From Nitrosomonas stercoris (lineage in GTDB: Bacteria; Pseudomonadota; Gammaproteobacteria; Burkholderiales; Nitrosomonadaceae): a stretch of 64,000 nt of DNA. The DNA lies in the NCBI GenBank assembly GCA_006742785.1, contig AP019755.1, forward strand, positions 1,612,001 to 1,676,000, read 5' to 3'. A program made the translations under genes and the position numbers. Each line of letters starts with the position of its first letter. Positions within the stretch are counted from its first letter, which is position 1. This document shows positions 18,359-27,666 of the stretch, piece by piece. The notes beneath the pieces are model-generated. The model did not search any database. It saw only the letters and a list, made by a program, of their open reading frames with translations, and was not told where the DNA came from.

Positions 18359-19786
18359 TTATTTGTCACCAATCTTGGGTAAATTGGCCAGTTGCTGTTG
18401 TAAATAATTACTGGTTTGCGTCATGCTGGCAATCATGGAATCCAACGCTGTGAACTGTGCTAGCAGACGTTTTTCCGTTTCTTCCAGTCGATAATTGAGT
18501 GCTTCACGCTGTTGACCAATATTTTTGATGGTGCTGTTGATGCCATCTATACGACTATTGATTAGACCGTCACTACGAACCATGCCATCGATCAACTGAT
18601 CGAGCTGACTCATAAAACCTGGCGTGGAAGGCGTGGTTTCTCCTGGGATATCGCCAAAGAAAGTAGCGACGTTTTTGTCTGGGTTATTGAGTGCTTCACT
18701 CAGTTTGCTTGCGTCTAACTGTAGTGTGCCATCCTTCTGGAAACTGATACCTATTTCAGATAATCCATAAATACCACCAGCAGGCTGGTTGGCTGTTAGC
18801 ATGCTGCGTACTCGGCTTTGCACGGTGCGAACAGTGGAGTCGCCAGTCAGTACTGCAGCTTGTTTGTTGGCTGCATCGTAGCGAGAAAGATTGCCAATGG
18901 TTTTTTCTAGCTCGTTATAAGCCGTGACAAATGTTTTTACTGCAGCTTCAACACTGCTGTTATTTTTTTCTACGGTTAAGGTTGTGCTTGTGTCCGGATC
19001 GGCTTTCAGCAGATTGAAAGTCACCCCCTCCAGTGCATCGCTGATGGTGTTGGATGATTTTGTGATAGCGATGCCATCGATGATCATCTCTGCATCTTGT
19101 GCGGCCACAGTTTCAAACATGCCAGAGCCTCCACCAGCAGAACCGTCAAAAGCTAGTTTCGACAAATCACCACTGGCGTTGTCCACTGTAATTTGTAATG
19201 CGTTGGTCAATCCACTATCTTCGGCAGCAATAACCAAGCGATTGCCGCTGCCATCGTTGACAATGCTCGCAGTTACTCCGGCATTGGCTGCATTGATTGC
19301 GGTACGAATATCAGCCAGAGTTGATTTTTCAGGATCGATCGTAACGGTTTGCGCTACTTTTTCTGTGTTAGCAGTAAAGCTGCCATCTTCGTTGTAAGTG
19401 CCAAAATTAATGGTCAGCGTGCCACTACCAATGACTGTGTCAGTGGTGGCAAAGGTTTCTGAGGCAATTTTTTGTGCCTGTGCCAGAGAGAGTACTTTAA
19501 TATCGTGCGTACCTGCTATAGCATCAGAAGAAGTGCTAGCAGTTGCCAGAGTGGTGTCGGCCAACGTCGCTTTGTAATCGTTAAATAAATTGGGTTTTGC
19601 CAGAGTTTTTACACTGTCCTGAAAGGAGGATAGGGCGCTTTTTAGACTGCCAAAGGCAGAAAGTTGTGTCTGTTGTTTCGCTTCCTTGGTATCAAGTTGT
19701 GTAAGCGGACGTTGCTCAACCTGCATGAGCTTGCTAATAATGCCACTGATATCTAATCCCGAGCCAATTCCTGGTGAAGAAAGCAT
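18359..19786 (-). CDS. fliD: Flagellar filament cap protein FliD
   Basis: Cap that sits on the growing filament tip and helps flagellin fold into place. The 475 residues are a normal length. The N-terminal helix GSGLDISGIISKLMQVEQRP and C-terminal coiled coil EETEKRLLAQFTALDSMIASM are the conserved D0 parts. The middle is repeat-like and rich in T, S and A, as expected for exposed domains. An AGGGG ribosome-binding site lies before the ATG and a good sigma-28 promoter lies about 80 bp upstream (19866-19892). It is the first gene of fliDST. Confidence 0.94.
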   Translation of the reverse strand: MLSSPGIGSGLDISGIISKLMQVEQRPLTQLDTKEAKQQTQLSAFGSLKSALSSFQDSVKTLAKPNLFNDYKATLADTTLATASTSSDAIAGTHDIKVLSLAQAQKIASETFATTDTVIGSGTLTINFGTYNEDGSFTANTEKVAQTVTIDPEKSTLADIRTAINAANAGVTASIVNDGSGNRLVIAAEDSGLTNALQITVDNASGDLSKLAFDGSAGGGSGMFETVAAQDAEMIIDGIAITKSSNTISDALEGVTFNLLKADPDTSTTLTVEKNNSSVEAAVKTFVTAYNELEKTIGNLSRYDAANKQAAVLTGDSTVRTVQSRVRSMLTANQPAGGIYGLSEIGISFQKDGTLQLDASKLSEALNNPDKNVATFFGDIPGETTPSTPGFMSQLDQLIDGMVRSDGLINSRIDGINSTIKNIGQQREALNYRLEETEKRLLAQFTALDSMIASMTQTSNYLQQQLANLPKIGDK

Positions 19787-20084
19787 AATATGTTCCCCTA
19801 AAATCTCATCTTGTTTTGTTAAGTTGAAGTAATTGCATTCGTTTGCAAAACGGTCTGTTGGTGTTTTATCGACAGTTTTTGGTAATACTTCAATGTATTT
19901 GTTGAAAAAAATTGCTGTTCGTAAGTATTGTGAGTTACTCCTGGATGGGTGGTATGTATTCGGGAGCCTTCGAGTGGAACTTTAATAAAGAATGTTCTGT
20001 TGTTTAGGTAGGAGTTAGGAGAAGGGAGCGACTGCTGCGATGCTGAAATGGTCAGTTTAGAGTACTTCTTACGGTGAGTTGGTT
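19787..20084. other. Intergenic region between fliD and the ICMT-like gene
   Basis: About 300 bp with no ORF on either strand that I would support. It contains the sigma-28 promoter for fliD (listed separately) and the fliD leader with its ribosome-binding site. The half nearer the ICMT-like gene shows no clear terminator. Confidence 0.5.
19866..19892 (-). promoter_or_regulatory. Sigma-28 (FliA) promoter for fliDST
   Basis: Read on the minus strand, the -35 element is TGAAGTAT (6 of 8 to TAAAGTTT). An 11-nt spacer follows, then -10 element GTCGATAA (7 of 8 to GCCGATAA). The spacing is exactly the flagellar sigma-28 consensus, and the promoter points at fliD about 80 bp away. Late flagellar genes are the known targets of this sigma factor, so context and sequence agree. 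Confidence 0.75.
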
Positions 20085-20555
20085 TTAAAGCCAGCGACGC
20101 ACTTTGGTGGTGTAGTCTCGATAGATTTCTCCAAACTTGGCTTCCAAGTGCGCTTCTTCATGACGAATAACGCCGTAGCGTAATATTACCCAGATGAGCG
20201 GAGAGAAGAGAAGTGGCCACCAGGTAGATAATAGTATGGATACACCAATAAAGATTAGCCAATCGCTGACATAAATTGGGTTGCGGCTATAGCGAAATGG
20301 CCCGGTTGTACATAGATTGGAGACAGCTTTGTAAGGGTTAACCGTAGTGCGATGATGCCAGAGGGTAAGTGTGGTCCAAGTAAGCAGTGCTAATCCGATA
20401 ATGATACTTAACCAGCCCAGTGGATAAAGAGCTGCATCTAAGCCCCAACTAAATGGCTGTATGTTACGGTTGATCCACCAACCGATTAATATGGCGATTG
20501 CGTAAGGAGCTGGAGGGAGAACAAGAGTGCGGGGGCGTTGAATATTACGATTCAT
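20085..20555 (-). CDS. Isoprenylcysteine carboxyl methyltransferase-like membrane protein
   Basis: A 156-residue integral membrane protein of the ICMT/PEMT-like methyltransferase group. It has about four hydrophobic segments. The C-terminal half carries the family pattern: GPFRYSRNPIYVSDWLIF (the RNPxY signature) and HEEAHLEAKFGEIYRDY, both involved in binding S-adenosylmethionine at the membrane. The substrate cannot be predicted; bacterial members act on small molecules or lipids. It lies alone, with about 300 bp to fliD and 350 bp to the next gene. Confidence 0.8.
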   Translation of the reverse strand: MNRNIQRPRTLVLPPAPYAIAILIGWWINRNIQPFSWGLDAALYPLGWLSIIIGLALLTWTTLTLWHHRTTVNPYKAVSNLCTTGPFRYSRNPIYVSDWLIFIGVSILLSTWWPLLFSPLIWVILRYGVIRHEEAHLEAKFGEIYRDYTTKVRRWL

Positions 20556-20905
20556 AGCAAATTGTTTATCAAGATAATAGTGTGTGAGTTACGGAATAGC
20601 ATACTGTATACAAAGTAAAGTACTGCATCTTTTCATTTTGTATAATGAATTAGTGTTATTTTGGCAAACTACGTAAATAATTTATTTTTAGATGTAACAA
20701 TAATGAATTACTTGATAGAATGTACCCGGTTTGTATTAACCATGGCCGATAAAAGGATTAAGGTATCGGTTAATGTGATCTGTATCAATAATTTAAACTG
20801 GTTTTCTCAGATCAGGTAAGATGATTAGGGGAAACGGATTACAAGAGATCTGTAGATATAATCAGGCAGAAGATTTTGTTTAAGGAAATTTGAAGAGGAG
20901 TACAA
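20556..20905. other. AT-rich intergenic region upstream of a small exported protein
   Basis: A 350-bp divergent region between the ICMT-like gene and the 91-residue exported protein. It holds several TATAAT-like sequences (for example TATAATG near 20641) and a perfect GCCGATAA at 20745-20752. No matching -35 element stands at the right distance from that sequence, so I do not call it a sigma-28 promoter. A strong ribosome-binding site (GAAGAGGAG) lies just before the ATG at 20906. I see no ORF here. Confidence 0.4.
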
Positions 20906-21181
20906 ATGAACAAAGTGATCATCGCGGCTTTCGTTTCTGTTTTTGCCTTAGGTTCCACATCAACATTTGCAAGTGGTAATCTGGAATCCTCTTTAGTACC
21001 TATTAGTGCTAAAGATTTGTTGAGTTACATGGATTGCCAAGATAAAAAACCAACCGATCTTGTAAAGAGCCGTACTGATGTTGAGAACGGAAAAATTGTC
21101 AAAGTAAAATGTGCTGACGTTATTGCGACAGTTCAGAAAGCAAGAAAAGATTCAGGTGATGCTTGGCAGGGTGGTTACTAA
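20906..21181 (+). CDS. Small exported protein with two cysteines, unknown function
   Basis: A 91-residue protein with a textbook Sec signal peptide (MNKVIIAAFVSVFALGSTSTFA), so the mature form of about 68 residues should be periplasmic. It contains two cysteines (MDCQDK and VKCADV) that could form one disulfide, and it ends in AWQGGY. I do not recognise the family. The gene has a strong GAGGAG ribosome-binding site, a long upstream region and a strong terminator, so it may be highly expressed. The pattern of a small secreted helical protein with one disulfide loosely recalls HdeA-type stress chaperones, but I see no real match to them. Confidence 0.75.
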   Translation: MNKVIIAAFVSVFALGSTSTFASGNLESSLVPISAKDLLSYMDCQDKKPTDLVKSRTDVENGKIVKVKCADVIATVQKARKDSGDAWQGGY

Positions 21182-21201
21182 TCCATCATCTCTTGATTAA
21201 T

Positions 21202-21236
21202 AAAAAAGCCTGCTTAAGAAATAAGCAGGCTTTTTT
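21202..21236. terminator. Bidirectional intrinsic terminator
   Basis: GCCTGCTT (21208-21215) pairs with AAGCAGGC (21223-21230), an 8-bp GC-rich stem with a 7-nt loop, preceded by six A and followed by six T. It can stop transcription from the small exported-protein gene on plus and from gshB on minus. Confidence 0.9.
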
Positions 21237-21256
21237 ATTTCAGCGGTTCTTTAGGA

Positions 21257-22213
21257 TTAACGCGCAGAACAATTTTTCTCGAGCGCATCAATCATTAATC
21301 CTGCCACGTTTACCCCTGTTTGATTGGTGATTTCTTGCATGCCAGTAGGGCTTGTAACATTTATTTCAGTTAAATAATCACCGATAATATCCAGTCCAAC
21401 CAGAAACAGCCCTCGTTTTGGTAGGATTTTTCCAAGAGCTTTAGAAATAGCACTATCACGTGCGGATAGCGGTTGTGCCTTACCTGTTCCACCTGCTGCT
21501 AAGTTACCGCGTGTTTCTCCAGGTTTAGGAATGCGGGCAAGTGCGTAGCCAACAGGTTTGCCATCGATAAGTAAAATGCGTTTATCACCGTCACGGATTT
21601 CTGGTAGAAAGCGTTGTGCCATAATAGTGCGAGTGCCGTAACGAGTCAGTGTTTCAATGATGACGTTGATATTGTGATCGGTTGTTTGGACGCGAAAAAT
21701 ACTTGCCCCACCCATACCATCTAGCGGTTTAAGAATAATATCTTCATGTTCAGCCAGGAATTCCAGAAGTGGCTGTGCTTGACTAGTGATCAATGAAGGT
21801 GGAATAAATTCGGGAAATTCGATAGTAGCCAGTTTTTCGTTATAATCACGAATAGCTCGAGGGCTGTTTATAACATAAGCCCCCTGATGTTCTGCCTGCT
21901 CCAGCAGATAGGTGCTGTAGAGGTATTCTGTATCAAAAGGGGGATCTTTGCGCATCAGCACAGCATCGAATTGATTGAGTGGTATTACTTCTGTTGCACC
22001 TTCTGCATACCAGCAATGCGTGTGATCCGGTGAATTGATCAATGTGAGTGATCGTGCGAAGCCAATGACTTGTTGATTTTTCCAGGCGAGATCGCTTTGC
22101 TGCAAGGTGTAGATGGTGTGTTGCCGTGATGCTGCTTCTCGCATCATGACATAGCTGGAATCCTTGTCAATTTTGATGTTGGCAAGTGGATCCAGTATAA
22201 ATGCCAGTCTCAT
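21257..22213 (-). CDS. gshB: Glutathione synthetase
   Basis: ATP-grasp enzyme that adds glycine to gamma-glutamylcysteine. The 318 residues match E. coli GshB (about 316). It starts with the family motif LAFILDPLANIKIDKDSSYVMMREA and has RKDPPFDTEY, then KPLDGMGGASIFR (the ATP-grasp glycine loop). Near the C-terminus are GLDIIGDYLTEINVTSPTG and the metal-binding residues. It overlaps gshA by 4 bp (ATGA), so the two are translated together and the whole glutathione pathway is present. Confidence 0.96.
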   Translation of the reverse strand: MRLAFILDPLANIKIDKDSSYVMMREAASRQHTIYTLQQSDLAWKNQQVIGFARSLTLINSPDHTHCWYAEGATEVIPLNQFDAVLMRKDPPFDTEYLYSTYLLEQAEHQGAYVINSPRAIRDYNEKLATIEFPEFIPPSLITSQAQPLLEFLAEHEDIILKPLDGMGGASIFRVQTTDHNINVIIETLTRYGTRTIMAQRFLPEIRDGDKRILLIDGKPVGYALARIPKPGETRGNLAAGGTGKAQPLSARDSAISKALGKILPKRGLFLVGLDIIGDYLTEINVTSPTGMQEITNQTGVNVAGLMIDALEKNCSAR

Positions 22214-23505
22214 TGTGCTTCAGCTAATGCCAAAGAAGAAGCTTGTGTGTAACGCTCTAGCTCAATAGCAGCAGCAAGCAGCGCCAATCTGGCGATTACA
22301 CCATAGATATAGAAGCGGTTTGGAACGGCATCAGGACGCGCTTCAGGGTTTGTTTGCATGCAAGTAGCATCAAATGGCAGCGGTACAAAGTGCATACCAG
22401 GCGCATTCAGATTTTCATCAACACCACGGCTCATGTGCACGCGATAAAAGCCTCCTACAACTAGGTGATCAATCATATAAATAACTGGTTCTGCTACTGC
22501 TTGATGAATGCTTTCAAGCGTGTGTACTCCTTCTTGTACCAATACATTTTTGACAACCGTTCCTTCCTTGATGGTGGTCATTTTATTACGTTGCTTACGG
22601 TTGAGTTTGTAGATTTCAGCACCGTCTCTAATACTCATGATACCCATGCCATAAGTGCCTGAGTCAGCTTTGACAATGACAAATGGTTTTTCTTTAATGC
22701 CAAATTGTGTGTATTTTTCTTTAATTTGGCTCAAAATTTCATCGACGGCAGCCGCAACGCAATCCAAACCTTCTTTTTCCTGAAAATCGACTTTTCCACA
22801 CGAAGTAAAATAAGGATCAATAAGCCAGGGATCAATACCGATCAACTCAGCAAAGTCCTGAGCGACATTGTCATAAGCGCTGAAATGCCAGGATTTACGA
22901 CGCGTAGCCCATCCTGCATGTAATGGTGGAATAATTGTTTGATCCAGATTTCTTAGCATATCAGGTATGCTGCCTGACAGATCATTATTTAAAAGAATGG
23001 CACAGGGATCAAAATTTTCAACGACCAGTTTGTTTCCATTACGTTGCAGGGGTTCCAGTAGCAGGGATTGACCATCTGGCAAGGGGATGGTGGTTGGCTG
23101 GGTTATTTCTGGAAGCAGGGAGCCAATACGCACGTTCATCCCAGCTTGTTGCATGATAGATTGCAGTGCCGCAACGTTTTGCAGATAAAAGACGTTACGA
23201 GTGTGATTCTCTGGAATTAATAAAACGCTATGCGCGTCTGGGCAAATTTTCTCTACGGCGATCATCATTGCTTGAATGCATAGCGGCGCGAAATCAGGAT
23301 TGAGATTATTGAATCCACCAGGAAATAAGTTGGTATCAACTGGTGCTAATTTAAAGCCGCTATTACGCAAATCGACCGAACAATAAAAAGGCACGGTATG
23401 GTGTTTCCATTGTTTGCGTAACCAGTGCTCAATTGCTGGTTTTGCTGCCAGAATACGCTTTTCAAGATCAAGTGCGGGGGTACTGGCAAGGTGAGGTATC
23501 GGCAT
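22210..23505 (-). CDS. gshA: Glutamate-cysteine ligase, proteobacterial type distinct from E. coli GshA
   Basis: First enzyme of glutathione synthesis. This 431-residue protein belongs to the GshA group first described in Acidithiobacillus and common in betaproteobacteria. It does not resemble E. coli GshA. Visible features are FYCSVDLRNSGFKLAPVDTNLFPGGFNNL in the N-terminal third (the VDTNLFPGGFNNL part is hallmark), KADSGTYGMGIMS in the C-terminal third, and FYRVHM. It is directly upstream of gshB with a 4-bp overlap. The promoter should lie in the 240 bp shared divergently with rplU. Confidence 0.93.
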   Translation of the reverse strand: MPIPHLASTPALDLEKRILAAKPAIEHWLRKQWKHHTVPFYCSVDLRNSGFKLAPVDTNLFPGGFNNLNPDFAPLCIQAMMIAVEKICPDAHSVLLIPENHTRNVFYLQNVAALQSIMQQAGMNVRIGSLLPEITQPTTIPLPDGQSLLLEPLQRNGNKLVVENFDPCAILLNNDLSGSIPDMLRNLDQTIIPPLHAGWATRRKSWHFSAYDNVAQDFAELIGIDPWLIDPYFTSCGKVDFQEKEGLDCVAAAVDEILSQIKEKYTQFGIKEKPFVIVKADSGTYGMGIMSIRDGAEIYKLNRKQRNKMTTIKEGTVVKNVLVQEGVHTLESIHQAVAEPVIYMIDHLVVGGFYRVHMSRGVDENLNAPGMHFVPLPFDATCMQTNPEARPDAVPNRFYIYGVIARLALLAAAIELERYTQASSLALAEAQ

Positions 23506-23680
23506 GAGGTGTTCGTAGTATGAAATAAACTCGCCAATTATAGCATTGGCCTGGTAAGTATTTAGCTCATACCTTGATGAATATAGCGATTACAGGGGGC
23601 GTGCGTAGCAGCGAACAGATCTTTAGGGGTGAAAGCTCAACACGCTCTATAAATACAGTGGGATATTGCCTCTGAATTTA

Positions 23681-23710
23681 TTATACAAATCTGCCGGATA
23701 ATACTATAAT
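23681..23710 (+). promoter_or_regulatory. Candidate sigma-70 promoter for rplU-rpmA
   Basis: A perfect TATAAT at 23705-23710, 36 bp before the rplU ATG, with TTATAC 18 bp further up as a weak -35. Position and the strong -10 fit a ribosomal-protein promoter, but the -35 match is poor. Confidence 0.45.
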
Positions 23711-23745
23711 GCTGGATGGTTCTAAGATGAGAGACGGATATTGAT

Positions 23746-24057
23746 ATGTATGCAGTAATTAAAACCGGGGGTAAGCAATACCGGGTTGCAGTCGGTGACA
23801 AGTTGAAAGTAGAAACCCTGTCTGCTGAAGTAGGGAGTGATGTTCAACTAGATCAGATTTTGATGGTGGCGGATGGCGAAGCCGTTTCAACGGGGACACC
23901 AATACTTGATCAAGCCAAAGTTAGTGCGACGGTAGTTGCGCACGGACGACACGATAAAGTGCGTATTTTTAAAATGCGTCGTCGCAAGCACTATCGTAAG
24001 CAACAAGGACATCGTCAGAATTATACTGAAATTGAAATAACCGGTATTTCTGCATAA
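23746..24057 (+). CDS. rplU: 50S ribosomal protein L21
   Basis: Large-subunit ribosomal protein that binds 23S rRNA near L20. The 103 residues start [18 protein letters not shown] and end [22 protein letters not shown], with the basic [19 protein letters not shown] stretch, as in all bacterial L21. It is followed 13 bp later by rpmA, then obgE, the standard bacterial order. Confidence 0.97.
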   Translation: MYAVIKTGGKQYRVAVGDKLKVETLSAEVGSDVQLDQILMVADGEAVSTGTPILDQAKVSATVVAHGRHDKVRIFKMRRRKHYRKQQGHRQNYTEIEITGISA

Positions 24058-24070
24058 GGAGATTGGATTT

Positions 24071-24328
24071 ATGGCACACAAAAAAGCAGGAGGAAGTTCC
24101 AGAAACGGGCGCGATTCTAATTCTAAACGGTTGGGTGTAAAGCGTTTTGGTGGTGAAATTATCCGAGCGGGTGGAATTATTGTTCGTCAACGTGGCACCC
24201 AGTTTCATCCAGGAAAAAATGTTGGGATTGGTCGGGATCATACCTTGTTTGCCAAGGTAGACGGAAAGATTAATTTTGCTGTTAAGGGACCTCTAAATCG
24301 GAGAACGGTTTCAGTAGTTCCAGCTTAA
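24071..24328 (+). CDS. rpmA: 50S ribosomal protein L27
   Basis: Ribosomal protein whose N-terminal tail reaches the peptidyl-transferase centre. The 85-residue protein begins [20 protein letters not shown] and has RLGVKRFGG and [11 protein letters not shown], diagnostic for L27. The ribosome-binding site AAGGAGA precedes the ATG. It is co-transcribed with rplU, and an intrinsic terminator follows at 24356-24384. Confidence 0.97.
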   Translation: MAHKKAGGSSRNGRDSNSKRLGVKRFGGEIIRAGGIIVRQRGTQFHPGKNVGIGRDHTLFAKVDGKINFAVKGPLNRRTVSVVPA

Positions 24329-24355
24329 TTAGTTATTTTCAGGAAGAAGTAATTG

Positions 24356-24384
24356 AAAAGCCCCATCATTGGATGGGGCTTTTT
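24356..24384 (+). terminator. Intrinsic terminator after rpmA
   Basis: GCCCCATC (24360-24367), a 4-nt loop and GATGGGGC (24372-24379), followed by five T and preceded by four A. It separates rplU-rpmA from obgE. Some read-through may supply obgE, since no promoter is obvious in the remaining 41 bp. Confidence 0.88.
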
Positions 24385-24413
24385 GCGTTGATTCTATTAT
24401 CAGCACAGGTTGA

Positions 24414-25457
<1,044 letters not shown>

Positions 25458-25462
25458 TTGTT

Positions 25463-26584
25463 ATGACTCAATCAATTGTGCAGTTTGCGCGCCGAATTGT
25501 TGTAAAAGTTGGTAGTAGCTTAGTAACCAATGAAGGCAATGGACTTGATCGATCTATGCTCAGTAATTGGGCTGGGCAAATTTACCGACTCAAGCAAATG
25601 GGTAAGGAAGTGATATTAGTTTCCTCTGGTGCTGTGGCTGAAGGTATGCAACGTCTGGGTTGGAAAATTCGTCCAGCAGCTTTGTATGAGTTACAGGCAG
25701 CTGCGGCAGTAGGACAGATGGATCTTGCACAAGCCTATGCGGATAGTTTTGGTAAGTATGAGTTGTTGACGGCACAAATTTTATTAACACATGATGATTT
25801 ATCAAGCCGTAAACGTTATCTGAATGCACGCTCAACTATTCTTACATTATTGAATCTGGATATTGTGCCCATTATCAATGAGAATGATACTGTGGTATCT
25901 GATGAAATCCGCTTTGGCGATAACGATAATTTGGCTGCATTGGTCGCAAACTTGATTGTTGCTGAAGTGTTAGTCATTTTAACCGATCAACCAGGATTGT
26001 TTACCAGTGATCCGCGCAAGGATGCCGCTGCTCAATTGATTCCTCAGATTAGTGTAAGTGATCCACATATTGTTGCCATGGCGGGAGGAGTGGGCAGTCA
26101 TATTGGACGAGGAGGAATGCGCAGTAAAGTAATAGCGGCCAAACGCGCTGCGCGTAGTGGCGCACATACGGTGATTGCGTCGGGTAAGGTAGATACTGTA
26201 TTAATTAGACTGGCCAATGGCGAAGCGATTGGAACCAATTTACTGGCAGATATGCCGGTTAAGGATGCTCGTAAATTATGGTTGGCGGATCAACTACAGG
26301 TGCGCGGAAGTGTGGTGGTGGATGATGGGGCCAGTAATGCATTGTTATCAGGTGGCAAAAGTTTGCTACCTATAGGGGTAACAGAAGTGAAGGGGAATTT
26401 TGAGCGAGGAGAAGCTATAGCTTGTTTGGATAGTGCCGGCCGAGAAATTGCTCGTGGCTTGATTAATTATAGTGCGCGCGAATCGCGTAAAATTATGCGC
26501 CAACCCTCTGGCAAGATAGAATCCATCCTCGGTTATGTCGGAGAGTATGAGTTGATCCACAGAGATAATCTGGTTATTTTGTAA
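25463..26584 (+). CDS. proB: Glutamate 5-kinase
   Basis: Phosphorylates glutamate, the first step of proline synthesis. The 373 residues include an amino-acid kinase domain ([13 protein letters not shown] at the start, [38 protein letters not shown]) and a C-terminal PUA domain from about residue 280. [19 protein letters not shown] is the typical substrate loop. It is directly downstream of obgE, so it is co-transcribed. Confidence 0.96.
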   Translation: MTQSIVQFARRIVVKVGSSLVTNEGNGLDRSMLSNWAGQIYRLKQMGKEVILVSSGAVAEGMQRLGWKIRPAALYELQAAAAVGQMDLAQAYADSFGKYELLTAQILLTHDDLSSRKRYLNARSTILTLLNLDIVPIINENDTVVSDEIRFGDNDNLAALVANLIVAEVLVILTDQPGLFTSDPRKDAAAQLIPQISVSDPHIVAMAGGVGSHIGRGGMRSKVIAAKRAARSGAHTVIASGKVDTVLIRLANGEAIGTNLLADMPVKDARKLWLADQLQVRGSVVVDDGASNALLSGGKSLLPIGVTEVKGNFERGEAIACLDSAGREIARGLINYSARESRKIMRQPSGKIESILGYVGEYELIHRDNLVIL

Positions 26585-26609
26585 CAACTTTTCTTCTTTT
26601 TTACCGTAA

Positions 26610-27590
26610 TTGTCAGTGTTATCAGAGTATCGTGCGCCTAGGTGGTTGCCAGGAGGCAATGCCCAGACTATCTTTCCTTATTTTACCAATCTGAATGCTG
26701 CCATTGTTTATCAACGAGAGCGCTGGGAGTTGCCAGATGGTGATTTCATTGATATTGATTGGTTGGAAGGGGCCACAGACAAGCCGTTGGTCGTCCTATT
26801 TCATGGCTTGGAAGGTGGTTCGAGCAGCCATTATGCCTTGAGTATCATGCATTTTCTGAAGCTGTTTGGCTGGTGGGGAGCTATCGTTCATTTTCGAGGT
26901 TGCTCTGGCACTCCTAATCGCCTACCACGCGCTTATCATGCAGGAGATTCATTGGAAATAAACAACATGCTACAGCATGTTATACAGCGCAACGATTCCT
27001 ATCAACAAAGCACAAATAAGGTTTGTTATGCTATAGGTATATCATTGGGCGGTAACGCATTGTTGAAATGGCTGGGTGAACAGGAAACGCAGGCAAGCAA
27101 TCTGATTGCAGGAGCTGTGGCAGTTTCTGCCCCACTGGACCTCACTGCAGCGGGCAAGGTGCTCGATACTGGTTTTAATAAAGTGTATACCCATCATTTT
27201 CTGACCACATTGAAGCAAAAAGCATTGCGCAAAAGTCAGCAATTTCCCGGTTTACTAGATTCACAAGCAATCGCTGCCTGTCACTCATTGTATGAATTTG
27301 ATAATTTGGTCACGGCACCGCTACATGGGTTTAAAAATACAGATGACTATTGGCATCAATCCAGCAGCAAGCCCTGGCTGGCGTCCATCCACGTGCCCAC
27401 ACTATTAATCAATGCGCGCAATGATCCTTTTTTACCTGAGCATGTCTTGCCTGATCAATCAGCTGTTTCCGCTGCGGTATCATTAGAGTTTCCGCAGCAA
27501 GGCGGGCATGTTGGCTTTATACGCGGCTCCTTTCCGGGCAAACTTGATTGGTTGCCACAGCGCATCATGCAGTTTTTTCTATCTTTATAA
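26610..27590 (+). CDS. YheT-like alpha/beta hydrolase
   Basis: Predicted esterase of the YheT/ABHD1-3 family. The 326-residue protein has the family N-terminus YRAPRWLPGGNAQTI and the oxyanion motif HGLEGGSSSHYA. The nucleophile elbow is GISLGGNALLKWLGE (G-x-S-x-G). Asp is in NARNDPFLP and His in QGGHVGF, so the triad is complete. The natural substrate is unknown. The start at 26610 is TTG; a GTG at 26616 is an alternative, and neither has a good ribosome-binding site. It begins 25 bp after proB. Confidence 0.88.
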   Translation: MSVLSEYRAPRWLPGGNAQTIFPYFTNLNAAIVYQRERWELPDGDFIDIDWLEGATDKPLVVLFHGLEGGSSSHYALSIMHFLKLFGWWGAIVHFRGCSGTPNRLPRAYHAGDSLEINNMLQHVIQRNDSYQQSTNKVCYAIGISLGGNALLKWLGEQETQASNLIAGAVAVSAPLDLTAAGKVLDTGFNKVYTHHFLTTLKQKALRKSQQFPGLLDSQAIAACHSLYEFDNLVTAPLHGFKNTDDYWHQSSSKPWLASIHVPTLLINARNDPFLPEHVLPDQSAVSAAVSLEFPQQGGHVGFIRGSFPGKLDWLPQRIMQFFLSL

Positions 27591-27666
27591 GATTCAGCCA
27601 TGATTGCAACACAAGAAATAGTGTGCTGTTTTTGGCTGCTAAGAGATCAATCCTTACTATCATAAC

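Noticed and set aside
20745..20752. Perfect GCCGATAA, the sigma-28 -10 element, upstream of the 91-residue exported protein
   Set aside because: No TAAA-like -35 at 15 bp; upstream bases are CCCG. A single 8-bp match is not enough.
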